Shown: piece after piece, positions 34,461 to 43,155 of the stretch
How the letters are laid out: each line of letters opens with the position of its first letter
How positions within the stretch are numbered: position 1 is the stretch's first letter
Assembly: GCF_003584565.2 (NCBI RefSeq)
Contig: NZ_CP031010.1
Span: 2,976,001-3,040,000 of the forward strand
Source of the DNA: Alteromonas sp. RKMC-009
Lineage (GTDB): Bacteria; Pseudomonadota; Gammaproteobacteria; Enterobacterales; Alteromonadaceae
Direction: 5' to 3'
Length of the DNA: 64,000 nucleotides
Notes under the pieces: model-generated
What the model saw: the letters and a program-made list of their open reading frames with translations, nothing else
Told to the model about the DNA's origin: nothing
The model's database searches: none
Program-made: the position numbers and the translations under genes

Positions 34461-36140
34461 ATGAAATCAGCACTGGGCCTGATTGCCAGTATCGCGCTTG
34501 CTGGCATGCTGAGTGGTTGTGAAACCACCGGTGAGAATGACATTGCCAGTGAGCAACCGCCTGAGTATACCGAGCCTCAGGACTCAGACACCTGTGAAGT
34601 AGGCCAGACGACCATTGACGACGAGCAGGACTGTCAAATCGCCAAAGAAGGTGTCATTGAAGTTGTGCATCCTGTTGAAGATGTGGACGAGGCGCTGGAT
34701 GAAGCGGTTGAACCGGAAGAACCTGAAGACGTTGTCATTGATGATGTGTGGACCCGCGCGGCTGCACAAATGGCCTTTGAGATCCCCGACGACAAGCGGG
34801 TAACCAGCCAGCGTAACTGGTATCTGAAACATCCTGAGTACATGGCCCGTGTGGTTAACCGTGCACGTCCTTTCCTGTACTACATCACTGAAGAAATTGA
34901 AAAGCGGGATATGCCGCTGGAAATTGCACTGCTTCCTGTCGTGGAAAGTGCTTTTGACCCCTTCGCATACAGCCATGGCCGTGCTGCCGGTATGTGGCAG
35001 TTTATTCCGGGCACAGCGAAACGATTCGGGATCCGCCAGACATGGTGGTACGACGGCCGCCGGGATGTTGTGGCATCCACTCAAGGCGCGCTGGATTACC
35101 TTACCTACCTGAATAACATGTTCGATGGCAACTGGTTACATGCCCTTGCGGCGTATAACAGCGGTGAAGGCCGCGTACTCAGAGCCATCAAACAAAACCG
35201 TAAAGCCGGTAAACCTACAGATTTCTGGTCGCTGGATTTACCCCGCGAGACCCGCGCTTACGTACCGAAACTTCTTGCCCTTGCTGACATTCTTAAAAAC
35301 AAAGACCAGTACGGCTTTGCCTGGCCTGCTGTTGATAATGTCGAAGTGGTAAAACTGGTAGACATCGGCTCACAGGTAGATTTGGCGTTTGCTGCCGATC
35401 TTGCAGACATGGAACTGGAAGACTTGCATGCCCTGAATCCCGGCTTTAACCGCTGGGCAACCGATCCTGACGGCCCGCATCAGTTGTTGCTTCCGGTTGA
35501 GAAAGCAGAACAATTTACTACAGAACTGGCGTCCGTTGACCGTCATGACCGCCTGAACTGGGTACGTCATAAAGTGAAAAGCGGAGACAGCCTGCTGCGC
35601 CTGGCAAAGAAGTATCATACGACAGCTGACATTATCAGAAGGGTCAACAGTCTGTCGGGTAACATGATCCGCACCGGTGACTATGTCATGGTGCCGGTTG
35701 CTTTAAAAGAACTGGATTCTTATTCTTTGTCACAGGATCAGCGTCTGGCTTCGTTGCAGAACAAGCCCCGCTCATCGGTGAAAGTGACACATAAAGTCAC
35801 CTCCGGCGATACCCTGTGGGATTTAGCCGTTAAATATAAAGTCAGCACCCGTGACCTGGCGAAGTGGAATGGTATGGCGCCGGCAGATCCGCTGATGCCC
35901 GGTAAAACACTGGTGATCTGGCAAGGTGGCGATGCGCCGGAGAAGTCCTCCGCTTCCATCATCCGCTCTCTGACTTACACAGTTAAACCGGGAGACAGTC
36001 TTTCCCGTATAGCCAGTAAGTTCAATGTTAAAATCTCAGACATCACCAACTGGAATAATTTGAGCAAAAACCGCTATTTGCAGCCTGGTCAGAAACTCAA
36101 ATTACACGTGGATGTAACGAGACTAAAAAATGTAGGATAA
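34461..36140 (+). CDS. mltD: Membrane-bound lytic murein transglycosylase D
   Basis: A lipoprotein (lipobox LSGC) that cleaves the glycan strands of peptidoglycan. The 559-residue protein has an acidic linker (about 25-95), a family 1E SLT domain (about 130-250) with the catalytic Glu in LPVVESAFDPFAYSHGRAAGMWQFIPGTA and three C-terminal LysM repeats (about 373-417, 437-480, 505-551; motifs VKSGDSLLRLA, VTSGDTLWDLA, VKPGDSLSRIA). E. coli MltD has two LysM units, so this is the longer form common in Alteromonadales. It is followed 6 bp later by a membrane protein gene. Confidence 0.95.
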   Translation: MKSALGLIASIALAGMLSGCETTGENDIASEQPPEYTEPQDSDTCEVGQTTIDDEQDCQIAKEGVIEVVHPVEDVDEALDEAVEPEEPEDVVIDDVWTRAAAQMAFEIPDDKRVTSQRNWYLKHPEYMARVVNRARPFLYYITEEIEKRDMPLEIALLPVVESAFDPFAYSHGRAAGMWQFIPGTAKRFGIRQTWWYDGRRDVVASTQGALDYLTYLNNMFDGNWLHALAAYNSGEGRVLRAIKQNRKAGKPTDFWSLDLPRETRAYVPKLLALADILKNKDQYGFAWPAVDNVEVVKLVDIGSQVDLAFAADLADMELEDLHALNPGFNRWATDPDGPHQLLLPVEKAEQFTTELASVDRHDRLNWVRHKVKSGDSLLRLAKKYHTTADIIRRVNSLSGNMIRTGDYVMVPVALKELDSYSLSQDQRLASLQNKPRSSVKVTHKVTSGDTLWDLAVKYKVSTRDLAKWNGMAPADPLMPGKTLVIWQGGDAPEKSSASIIRSLTYTVKPGDSLSRIASKFNVKISDITNWNNLSKNRYLQPGQKLKLHVDVTRLKNVG

Positions 36141-36146
36141 GCCACC

Positions 36147-37199
36147 ATGTTGAGAATTAACTGGGACAACTTACGGAAAAGTCACGAAACGCCCTGGTTA
36201 ATTCTTGATTTGGTTATGCTGGGTTTATTGCTGGTAAACCTGGCCTGGCTGCTCTTCGATGCCCTCTACGGCACTGCCGTCATCCACCAGCAACTGGAAA
36301 ATCTGCTGCCTGGATTTACCGGCACCTACGACCCCATCCATAAAAATTTCATTCTTGTCGACCTGGTATTCATTGCCATTTTCTTTGTTGAATTTTGCTT
36401 TCGCTGGGTTGTGTCAGTGGTGCGGAAAGAGCATTTGCGCTGGTACTTTTTCCCCTTCCTGCACTGGTACGATATTGTCGGCCTCATTCCTCTCGGGGCA
36501 ACCCGCATTTTCCGTTTTCTGCGTATTTTTTCGATTTTGCACCGGCTGCATAAATTCGACATCATCGACTTAAACCGTACTGCTATTTTTCGTTTCTTCC
36601 GCTTTTATTACGATGTTTTTGTGGAAGAGCTGTCTGACCGCATTGTCGTTAAAGTACTCAGCGATGCACAAAAAGACATTTCTGCAGGGTCACCACTGGT
36701 TGACGATATTACCCGTCAGGTGCTCGCCCCCCGCCGCCCTGTTCTGACTGAATGGGTTGCCGGTGTGCTGAATCATTTCGGTCAGTCCATCAGCGACGGA
36801 CATTATGGTGAAGCGATCCGCGAACACGTCAGACGCTCGGTTGGCAAAGCGGTGAAAAGTAACGAGCAGGTATCGACTCTGCACTATATTCCGGTGGTGG
36901 GAAAAACCATTGAAAGCACGCTGGAGTCGGCTGTAACCGACATCGTGACCGCATCCATTATTAACTTACTTTCGGACATCGACGCCCGCAAGATTGATCA
37001 TTTTGTAGAAGCCGGTTTACACGATTACACGCCGGTCACGGATGATTTGGATAAAGAGGTGCTGGGAGTGATTAACGAGTGTCTGGAGTTGGTGAAAGCC
37101 CATGTGGCACAACAGCGCTGGAAAACCGAACTGGCTGAAAAGAACCGGCCGGTGCCTGATGCCGGTATTGAGAACCAAACAAAAGGCCCGTTGGAATAA
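36147..37199 (+). CDS. Voltage-sensor-like membrane protein without a visible pore
   Basis: A 350-residue protein. The N-terminal third has four hydrophobic segments (about 17-38, 66-90, 100-115, 116-135). The last carries regularly spaced basic residues (TRIFRFLRIFSILHRLHKF) after a WYDIVGLIPLG segment, resembling S3-S4 of voltage-gated cation channels. No pore helix or selectivity filter follows; residues 140-350 are soluble and charged. It may be a voltage-sensor-only protein or simply channel-like. It starts 6 bp after mltD and is probably co-transcribed. Function is unknown. Confidence 0.7.
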   Translation: MLRINWDNLRKSHETPWLILDLVMLGLLLVNLAWLLFDALYGTAVIHQQLENLLPGFTGTYDPIHKNFILVDLVFIAIFFVEFCFRWVVSVVRKEHLRWYFFPFLHWYDIVGLIPLGATRIFRFLRIFSILHRLHKFDIIDLNRTAIFRFFRFYYDVFVEELSDRIVVKVLSDAQKDISAGSPLVDDITRQVLAPRRPVLTEWVAGVLNHFGQSISDGHYGEAIREHVRRSVGKAVKSNEQVSTLHYIPVVGKTIESTLESAVTDIVTASIINLLSDIDARKIDHFVEAGLHDYTPVTDDLDKEVLGVINECLELVKAHVAQQRWKTELAEKNRPVPDAGIENQTKGPLE

Positions 37200-37246
37200 T
37201 CCGCAGGGCCCTTTCATTCAGTATCTTTTGAAAATACTGTCGCTTG

Positions 37247-38626
37247 TCAGCCTTTACGCCAGGTCGTTCCGGACGGTCCGTCTTCAAGAACAACATTCAT
37301 TGCCGCCAATGCATCACGGGCAGCGTCCGCAGCCGGCCAGTCTTTCGCAGCACGGGCATCGTTACGTTGTTTGATAAGTGCTTCAATTTCGGCGCTCTCA
37401 TCATCATTGCTGCCGCCCTGCAACCAGGTTTCCGGCGCGGTTTGCAAAATACCTAAAATCGCTCCCAGACCTTTCAGTACCGCAGCCAGTTTACCGGCTT
37501 CTTCCGCCCCGGCTTTTTGCTTATTGAGCTCGCGGGCCAGGTCAAACAGGACAGACATCGCTTCAGGCACATTCAAATCGTCGTTCATTGCCGTTTCAAA
37601 GCGCTCAAGGTAACCGCCGTAAGACAAATCAGTGGCAGAGTTTATATCCACACCGCGAAGGGCTGTGTACAAACGTTCAAGTGCTGATTTTGCCTGACTG
37701 ATGTTATCCTGCGAGTAGCTCAGCTGACTGCGGTAATGAGCCGACATCAGGAAGAAACGCAGGGATTCTGCATCGTGTTCCTGCAATACATCACGCAGGG
37801 TAAAAAAGTTGCCCAGCGACTTGGACATCTTCTCGTTATCTACCTGCACCATACCGGTATGCATCCATGTGTTTACATACGGCGTATCAAAGGCACAGCA
37901 GGATTGAGCCACTTCATTTTCATGGTGAGGGAAGGTTAAGTCAGAGCCGCCGCCGTGAATATCAAAGTGTGCACCCAGGTGCTTGTGATTCATGGCAGAA
38001 CATTCAATGTGCCAGCCGGGACGGCCGTCGCCCCAGGGCGAAGTCCAGAAAGGCTCTCCGGCTTTGGCTTTTTTCCACAGCACAAAATCCAGCGGATCAT
38101 CTTTACCCGCCGCCACTTCAACGCGGGCACCGGCCTGTAACTGTTCCAGGTTTTGCTTGCTCAGTTTGCCGTAGTCACCAAACTTACTGACATCAAACAG
38201 CACATCACCGCTTTCTGCTACATAAGCAAAGCCTTTATCCAGCAGTTTTTCAATGATATCCACAATTTCAGCCATGTGCGTGGTTACACGGGGCTCGATA
38301 TCCGGCTCAAGTAAATTAATGGCAGCGAAATCTTCGTGCATCATGGCGATGGTACGGGCAGTCAGTTCACCGGTGGTTTCGCCATTTTCATTCGCTCTGG
38401 CAATAATCTTGTCATCTACGTCAGTAATGTTACGCACGTAGTTCACATCAAATCCAAGATGGCGCAGATAACGTACCAGCACATCAAAGCTTAAATAGGT
38501 ACGGGCATGCCCCATGTGGCTGAGATCGTACACCGTGATACCACACACATATAAACCCACGCATCCTTCTTTCAGCGGTACAAAAGGGGCTTTTTCCCGG
38601 GTCAGTGTGTTGTAAAGGTGTAGCAT
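37247..38626 (-). CDS. cysS: Cysteinyl-tRNA synthetase
   Basis: Charges tRNA-Cys. The 459-residue class Ia enzyme has the zinc-binding Cys near residue 28 (CGITVYD), the HIGH-type motif [10 protein letters not shown], zinc ligands in [15 protein letters not shown] and KMSKSLGNF. It is divergent from ppiB by 170 bp, the conserved cysS/ppiB-lpxH neighbourhood. It is convergent with the gene for the voltage-sensor-like protein. Confidence 0.97.
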   Translation of the reverse strand: MLHLYNTLTREKAPFVPLKEGCVGLYVCGITVYDLSHMGHARTYLSFDVLVRYLRHLGFDVNYVRNITDVDDKIIARANENGETTGELTARTIAMMHEDFAAINLLEPDIEPRVTTHMAEIVDIIEKLLDKGFAYVAESGDVLFDVSKFGDYGKLSKQNLEQLQAGARVEVAAGKDDPLDFVLWKKAKAGEPFWTSPWGDGRPGWHIECSAMNHKHLGAHFDIHGGGSDLTFPHHENEVAQSCCAFDTPYVNTWMHTGMVQVDNEKMSKSLGNFFTLRDVLQEHDAESLRFFLMSAHYRSQLSYSQDNISQAKSALERLYTALRGVDINSATDLSYGGYLERFETAMNDDLNVPEAMSVLFDLARELNKQKAGAEEAGKLAAVLKGLGAILGILQTAPETWLQGGSNDDESAEIEALIKQRNDARAAKDWPAADAARDALAAMNVVLEDGPSGTTWRKG

Positions 38627-38798
38627 GGTTGTCCTCGTTTTTTAGCTCAGGATTCAAATTCGGGGCGAAAGTGTAGCACTACCCGTTGCGGTCGCACAGG
38701 TTTTGCCGCCTTTTAACAGTGATTAATTTAACTCACGGAGGAAATCAGCTACCATTACCCCACTTTAACCGCCGGGACACAAGATAAGGGGCGAATTC

Positions 38799-39293
38799 AT
38801 GGTTACGTTAAAAACAAATTACGGTGACATCACACTGGAGCTTTTTGCAGATAAGGCACCGGCAACCGTTGAAAACTTCTTAAACTACGTAAAAGAAGGC
38901 TTTTACGACAACACGATTTTCCACCGTGTTATCGACGGTTTCATGATTCAGGGCGGTGGTTTCACACCGGATATGGATCAGAAATCGACCAACGCACCTA
39001 TTGCCAATGAAGCGAACAATGGCGTTGCCAATGAAAAAGGCACAATCGCCATGGCACGTACAAATGATCCGCACTCAGCAACAGCGCAGTTCTTCATTAA
39101 CGTGAACAACAACGACTTCCTGAACTTCTCCAGCGAATCAGTAAACGGCTGGGGCTACTGTGCATTCGGTAAAGTGTCTGAAGGCATGGACGTGGTTGAG
39201 AAAATCAAAGCTGTGAAAACCGGCACCAGCGGCTTCCACCAGGACGTACCTGCAGAGCCTGTTGTTATCGAAAAAGCGGTTATTGCTGAGTAA
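38799..39293 (+). CDS. ppiB: Cytoplasmic peptidyl-prolyl cis-trans isomerase B (cyclophilin)
   Basis: A 164-residue cyclophilin with no signal peptide. Signature blocks are present: [18 protein letters not shown] (about 46-63), the active-site Arg and Phe, and [17 protein letters not shown]. The length matches the E. coli cytoplasmic enzyme. It is 77 bp upstream of lpxH and in the same orientation. Confidence 0.96.
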   Translation: MVTLKTNYGDITLELFADKAPATVENFLNYVKEGFYDNTIFHRVIDGFMIQGGGFTPDMDQKSTNAPIANEANNGVANEKGTIAMARTNDPHSATAQFFINVNNNDFLNFSSESVNGWGYCAFGKVSEGMDVVEKIKAVKTGTSGFHQDVPAEPVVIEKAVIAE

Positions 39294-39310
39294 TCCGGCG
39301 ATAACTTTGT

Positions 39311-39336
39311 TCAGAGACAGTTCCTGCTGTCTCTGA
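39311..39336 (+). terminator. Hairpin between ppiB and lpxH
   Basis: A perfect 10-bp stem (TCAGAGACAG/CTGTCTCTGA) with loop TTCCTG. No T run follows, so it may be partial termination or mRNA stabilisation within a ppiB-lpxH transcript. Confidence 0.5.
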
Positions 39337-39369
39337 TCCCTCTTCCCCCATATTGTCACACTTAGCTGC

Positions 39370-40110
39370 ATGCCATTTACTTACTTCATTGCCGATATTC
39401 ACCTGAGCGAAGACCGTCCTGACATTACTCAGTGTCTGATGACTTTTTTAGAAAACGAAGCGCCACAGGCGGATGCACTCTACGTGCTGGGTGATTTGTT
39501 TGAAGTGTGGATAGGTGATGACAACAAAACGCCTTTCAATGACGCGATTGCAGCCGCATTTAAACAGGTCAGTAAAACCACACCGGTATTTTTCATTCAC
39601 GGCAACCGTGACTTTGCAATCCGTCAGGAATGGGCAACCCAAGCCGGTATGACATTACTGCCCGAACAGGCTGTCATTGATTTATACGGCACCCCTACCC
39701 TCATCAGCCACGGTGATGAGTTATGTACAAAAGACATTGCCTACCAGAAATTCCGTAAGAAAAGCCGCAGCTGGTGGTGGCCACGGCTTATGCTGGCATT
39801 GCCACTTTCATACCGCCGTAAGGTCGCCGAGAACGGACGTAAGCAAAGCAAGTTAAACCAGCAGGGCCTGAAACCTGAAATCATGGATGTAACGCCGGAA
39901 GAGGTGGTGAAAGCCATGGAACACTTCAACGTACAGCGAATGATCCACGGTCACACCCACCGCCCAGCCATCCACGCCCTGAAAGCCAACGGTAAACCCG
40001 CTACCCGTATAGTGCTGGGCGACTGGTACGATCAAGGCTCGGTTTTAAAAGTCAGTGGAACGGAAGTTACGTTGCAGCAGCGGGATTTTCTTGTTTCTGG
40101 ACAGTGGTAG
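39370..40110 (+). CDS. lpxH: UDP-2,3-diacylglucosamine diphosphatase
   Basis: A metallophosphoesterase that makes lipid X in lipid A synthesis. The 246-residue protein shows the dimetal motifs: ADIHLSED (8-15), GDLFEVWIGDD (41-51), GNRDF, HGDELCTKD and HGHTHRPA. Length fits E. coli LpxH (240). A decayed second copy of its 3' end lies 2.6 kb downstream (42689-42835), see findings. The gene itself is intact. Confidence 0.96.
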   Translation: MPFTYFIADIHLSEDRPDITQCLMTFLENEAPQADALYVLGDLFEVWIGDDNKTPFNDAIAAAFKQVSKTTPVFFIHGNRDFAIRQEWATQAGMTLLPEQAVIDLYGTPTLISHGDELCTKDIAYQKFRKKSRSWWWPRLMLALPLSYRRKVAENGRKQSKLNQQGLKPEIMDVTPEEVVKAMEHFNVQRMIHGHTHRPAIHALKANGKPATRIVLGDWYDQGSVLKVSGTEVTLQQRDFLVSGQW

Positions 40111-40593
40111 AACCCCAGCAATCTAAACAATATTCAGTTATTAAAACAAATACTGTTTATGAAAGTTATAGGCCGGAATACGAACAAAATGATCGTTTAG
40201 CCGAATGTCAACTTATTTGTTGTTATGATCAGCAATTCGTTCGTAATAGATATTTAGTTATCGCTACGGCAGCGACCGCACACGTAAAAAACTGTTGTAC
40301 TTTTAAAGAACCTAAATCAATAGCTTTTATCACTTAACAGCCAGATAGCCTGTTGAAAAGTCGCAGTGTTGAGAAGCACAAAAAGCAGCTCTTCAGTGCT
40401 TTTTCCGCCGAGCTTCCGAGAGACATGAGTGGCAAGATAACTTATACCGTCTCCTGCTTAGAGCCCCCCACAGAACTCGTGAGCTTTGAACAGTCAACAT
40501 TAGGCTCCGTTTCAAAATGGATTCTACCCAAGTTGTATGGAACTATTAATAAACGTATTGGATGAATTCAGTCAGCTCATGCGAGGATAGTCA
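40111..40593. other. Intergenic stretch after lpxH
   Basis: About 480 bp, AT-rich. Two short plus frames (40104-40337, 40353-40565) lack a ribosome binding site and family signs, and are not called. A possible hairpin (AAAAAGCA ... TGCTTTTT, about 40379-40403) may end the lpxH transcript. Nothing else seen. Confidence 0.3.
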
Positions 40594-40815
40594 CTAATCG
40601 CCGGTGAGATCAGAGTCGGGGTAAATATCAATAACATTGGGTAGATTTCTGATTTCGCTTTCAGCGTCACTGGGTGCCTCGATATTGACCACAACTTCAT
40701 TGTCTCCTAGGGGGATGGTGATAGCGCTGGCTATCTGACCTAAGTTTGCGTCTCTCAACTGCGAAGCTAACTGGTCGATATTGCAATTAGTGTTAACGGT
40801 TAACAGCCATTTCAT
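40594..40815 (-). CDS. Small subtilisin-propeptide-like (I9-like) protein
   Basis: A 73-residue cytoplasmic protein (MKWLLTVNTNCNIDQLAS...). The pattern of beta strand, helix (NIDQLASQLRDANLG), strands with an acidic hairpin (NEVVVNIEAPSDAESEIRNLPNVIDIYPDSDLTG) resembles subtilase propeptide/inhibitor I9 domains. Its final strand EIRNLPNVIDIYPDSDL parallels QLANLDGRDDVIVWPNSPV in the N-terminal region of the neighbouring subtilase. It lies 129 bp downstream of that gene on the same strand. It is proposed to be a stand-alone inhibitor or chaperone of the protease; this is inference. Start is ATG 40815, a TTG five codons upstream is rejected. Confidence 0.55.
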   Translation of the reverse strand: MKWLLTVNTNCNIDQLASQLRDANLGQIASAITIPLGDNEVVVNIEAPSDAESEIRNLPNVIDIYPDSDLTGD

Positions 40816-40944
40816 ACGATCTGCGTCCAAAGGTATTCAGTAGTAGTATAGCCGAATATCACTGACGTAGCTTAACTGCGGATGTAAACCCGTCAGCGAG
40901 TGTTTGTTTCCAGAGCTACAGATTATAACAACTCGCAACACTTA

Positions 40945-42342
40945 TTATAGTGCGCCACGTTGTAGTAAAAAATAACTCGCTGCTGCGTTAATTACGCCAT
41001 ACCCGGTATCGGCGTCCCAACCCGGTGTGCCAAGGTTGTATGCCCCCATAATCAAAACGCTTTTAAGTTCTTCCGGGGTCAAATGGGGAAAAGCGCTCAT
41101 AAGCAAAGCAGCTACACCGGCCACCACCGGAGTAGCCGCTGAAGTACCGCTGTCAAATCCTGGGCGCGTGCCGCCTGGCCGCCCCGGCCCAAAATTAGCA
41201 AATAAATGCGTATATCCAGCAACATCAGGTTTGTAATGTTCAAATATGCCTGGTCCCTGCGACGAGTAGCCCACCCGCTCATGGCGACTGTTTACGGCTG
41301 CCACGGTAATTACCTCCTTGAGGCTATTCGCGGCGTGGATTGAATCGCCCCGCCCTATTCCGGAAGGATGGCAATTACCACTTGGGCACTGTTCACCACA
41401 GTTCCCAGCGGCATAAAGCGCAGGACAACCAGAGGCCACCACCTCACGAACTTTGCGATTGACCGGGTGATTAATATCCCAGATTTCGTGGCGAGGGTAA
41501 CGCGTAGAACTGGGAATTCCGGTATAGCCATAACTGTTGTTGGAAAGATGCGGAGTGCCATCAATACGGCGCTGGTTAAGGATAGCCTGCAGCATACTCA
41601 TTACCCCACCGGAATTAGCTATCCCCAAAAACGGATAGTCGTATAGTTTGGCTGCTGGGGCGGCAACTAAAACATCTGCTGCACACATAGAACCATGACT
41701 GGTTATTGAAGCCTCTCCAGGCTTTAACTTGGCATTTTCTGCGCTAAAGCCACCCACAACCGGGTAAACCTCACCGTTAACGCCTTCATCAATGATTCCT
41801 ACTACCATGTTCTGGCCTCGAAAACCACGTTGCCAAATAGCGTCAGTTCCCAATAGTTGCCTAATGTCTGCAATGGTAGCCCCTGGCCTGAACGGTCTGC
41901 AATCTACACCATTAGCCGAATTAGCCTGATCAAACAGATGAGCGGGTTTTAAGGTTTGTTCATCCGGCGCACCGCACTGGCAAGACTGTAATGGTGATAC
42001 GGGTGAGTTGGGCCATACTATAACGTCATCACGACCATCCAAGTTTGCTAATTGTTTCCGGTTTACCTCGCAAGACACCACCATCGACTTCGCCCGCATA
42101 TCATCGTTGGTTTCTGACACACCAAATGCAGCAAGCAAACCAACATTGCCCTCGTCGGTATCATCAAACATTGGTATAGGCGCAATATCGTCTACAACAT
42201 CAAGTCCTTGGGCAGGTAAATTGGCAATTAACGATTCGGCCTTCTCAAATGCATCAAGCGCTGAACTAGCTTGAGCTGCATGTAACGAAAATGCGTTTTG
42301 AACGGGGGTGTTTACTTCTAATAACACACTAACTTTACTCAT
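40945..42342 (-). CDS. Intracellular-type S8 (subtilase) serine peptidase
   Basis: A 465-residue subtilase without a signal peptide. Catalytic triad: Asp in VVGIIDEGVNGE (about 195), His in TSHGSMCAADVL (about 232), Ser in SGTSAATPVVAGVAALL (about 410); the oxyanion Asn is in LYAAGNCGEQC. The first ~130 residues form a propeptide-like region ending VIVWPNSPVSPL, followed by a Cys pair (CQC). The HGTH motif is HGSM, an unusual variant. ATG 42342 has GGGAG six bases upstream, which fixes the start; the longer frame is rejected. Lacking an export signal, it is expected to work in the cytoplasm. Partner: the small I9-like protein downstream. Confidence 0.85.
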   Translation of the reverse strand: MSKVSVLLEVNTPVQNAFSLHAAQASSALDAFEKAESLIANLPAQGLDVVDDIAPIPMFDDTDEGNVGLLAAFGVSETNDDMRAKSMVVSCEVNRKQLANLDGRDDVIVWPNSPVSPLQSCQCGAPDEQTLKPAHLFDQANSANGVDCRPFRPGATIADIRQLLGTDAIWQRGFRGQNMVVGIIDEGVNGEVYPVVGGFSAENAKLKPGEASITSHGSMCAADVLVAAPAAKLYDYPFLGIANSGGVMSMLQAILNQRRIDGTPHLSNNSYGYTGIPSSTRYPRHEIWDINHPVNRKVREVVASGCPALYAAGNCGEQCPSGNCHPSGIGRGDSIHAANSLKEVITVAAVNSRHERVGYSSQGPGIFEHYKPDVAGYTHLFANFGPGRPGGTRPGFDSGTSAATPVVAGVAALLMSAFPHLTPEELKSVLIMGAYNLGTPGWDADTGYGVINAAASYFLLQRGAL

Positions 42343-42560
42343 TATAAACTCCCTTCTTATTAATAGATTTAATGATAGCAGCAGCAAAATGATGCCTTCT
42401 TCACTACATCTAAACGAGAGAAGTCATTTGTTGCCAGCAGCGTTAAACCAGAAAACACGGCTATTGGCTCGTATACAGCGTAAGGACTTCAAAATATGTC
42501 GAGCGAATTTAACTGACTGGTTTGATAAAAATAAGTGCAGTTAAGCAGGTCAAACTCTCA

Positions 42561-42690
42561 CAATTTTTCATAAAACCAATATCGATCCGATATAAACCAT
42601 TCATCTCATAATGACTTGTCTGTCATACAGACCACCTAATCTGTTTCGCAGTCTGGGTGGGAACCGATACTTTCAGGGAAGAGAAGATAC
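42561..42690 (+). repeat. Diverged copy of the alkaline-phosphatase promoter region
   Basis: About 130 bp aligning end to end with 46430-46559 upstream of the first alkaline phosphatase, roughly four-fifths identical by eye. Exact shared blocks include ATTTTTCATAAAACC, CATTCATCTCA, GTCATACAG and AACCGATACTTTCAGGGAAG. The Pho-box-like repeats of the true copy are degenerate here (CCAATAT, CCGATAT, CATTCAT). No phosphatase gene follows. Confidence 0.8.
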
Positions 42691-42835
42691 ACCCACCGCC
42701 CTGTCATCTACGCGCCTAAAGCACGCTACTCGTATCGTTCTGGGCCACTGGTACGATCGAGCATCGGTTTTAAAAATCAGTGAAACGGACGTTACGTTTC
42801 AACAACAGGGTTTTATGATGCCCGAACGGGAATAA
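42689..42835 (+). pseudogene. Decayed 3' fragment of lpxH
   Basis: The frame HATRIVLGHWYDRASVLKIS...ETDVTFQQQGF parallels the LpxH tail PATRIVLGDWYDQGSVLKVS...GTEVTLQQRDF. Similarity starts at CACCCACCGCCC (the LpxH HTHRPA codons, 39953-39966 in the intact gene), with a small internal deletion of about 11 bases that shifts the frame, and ends at a stop codon one residue from the equivalent position. It has no 5' part and is preceded by a copied phosphatase promoter region, so it is a duplication relic, not a gene. Confidence 0.85.
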
Positions 42836-42992
42836 GCCTGAAACGGAATTCAGTTCGCCGGAAATAGATGGACAATCAAAAAACTAACTAATTTTTAATG
42901 TTAAAAGCAGCCGCCCCTAAATCGTAGGATGTCTCGGAATTTTATTAAAAAACCAAATATTTTCACAGCATTCTGAAGCCTGAGACATTTAG

Positions 42993-43124
42993 TTATTCAA
43001 AAGTAAATCCAACTGCAAAAAACCAACTTGGTTTGTAGGTAGATTCAACAAGTTGTTCGTGAGTAAGTTCCGCGTTAGTTAATACTGGGGTTTCGTCATT
43101 AAAATCGTGAGAAACTTCATCGCG
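42993..43124 (-). pseudogene. 3' fragment of the exported-protein gene split by IS30
   Basis: The minus frame reads RDEVSHDFNDETPVLTNAE..., ending KPSWFFAVGFTFE and a TAA at 42995-42993. It joins in frame with the 5' part (44208-45455) once the insertion sequence and one CG are removed. The aromatic C-terminus (WFFAVGFTFE) resembles the last beta strand of outer-membrane proteins. Confidence 0.85.
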
Positions 43125-43149
43125 AATTCAACTCCGAAGTGCACCACTC
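43125..43149 (+). repeat. IS30 element inverted repeat, left
   Basis: AATTCA, six non-matching bases, then AAGTGCACCACTC. Mirrors 44181-44205. Confidence 0.8.
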
Positions 43150-43155
43150 GCTAAA

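Larger units (their letters stand above)
42343..42992. other. Intergenic stretch holding a duplication scar
   Basis: 650 bp without an intact gene. It contains a diverged copy of the alkaline-phosphatase upstream region (42561-42690) joined directly to a decayed copy of the lpxH 3' end (42689-42835). The rest is AT-rich with nothing recognised. Confidence 0.6.

Noticed and set aside
40104-40565. Two short plus frames after lpxH (77 and 70 codons)
   Set aside because: The first overlaps the lpxH end, neither has a ribosome binding site, and the peptides look random.
42308-42544. 78-codon plus frame upstream of the subtilase
   Set aside because: It covers the ribosome binding site and start of the subtilase on the opposite strand and has no features of its own.
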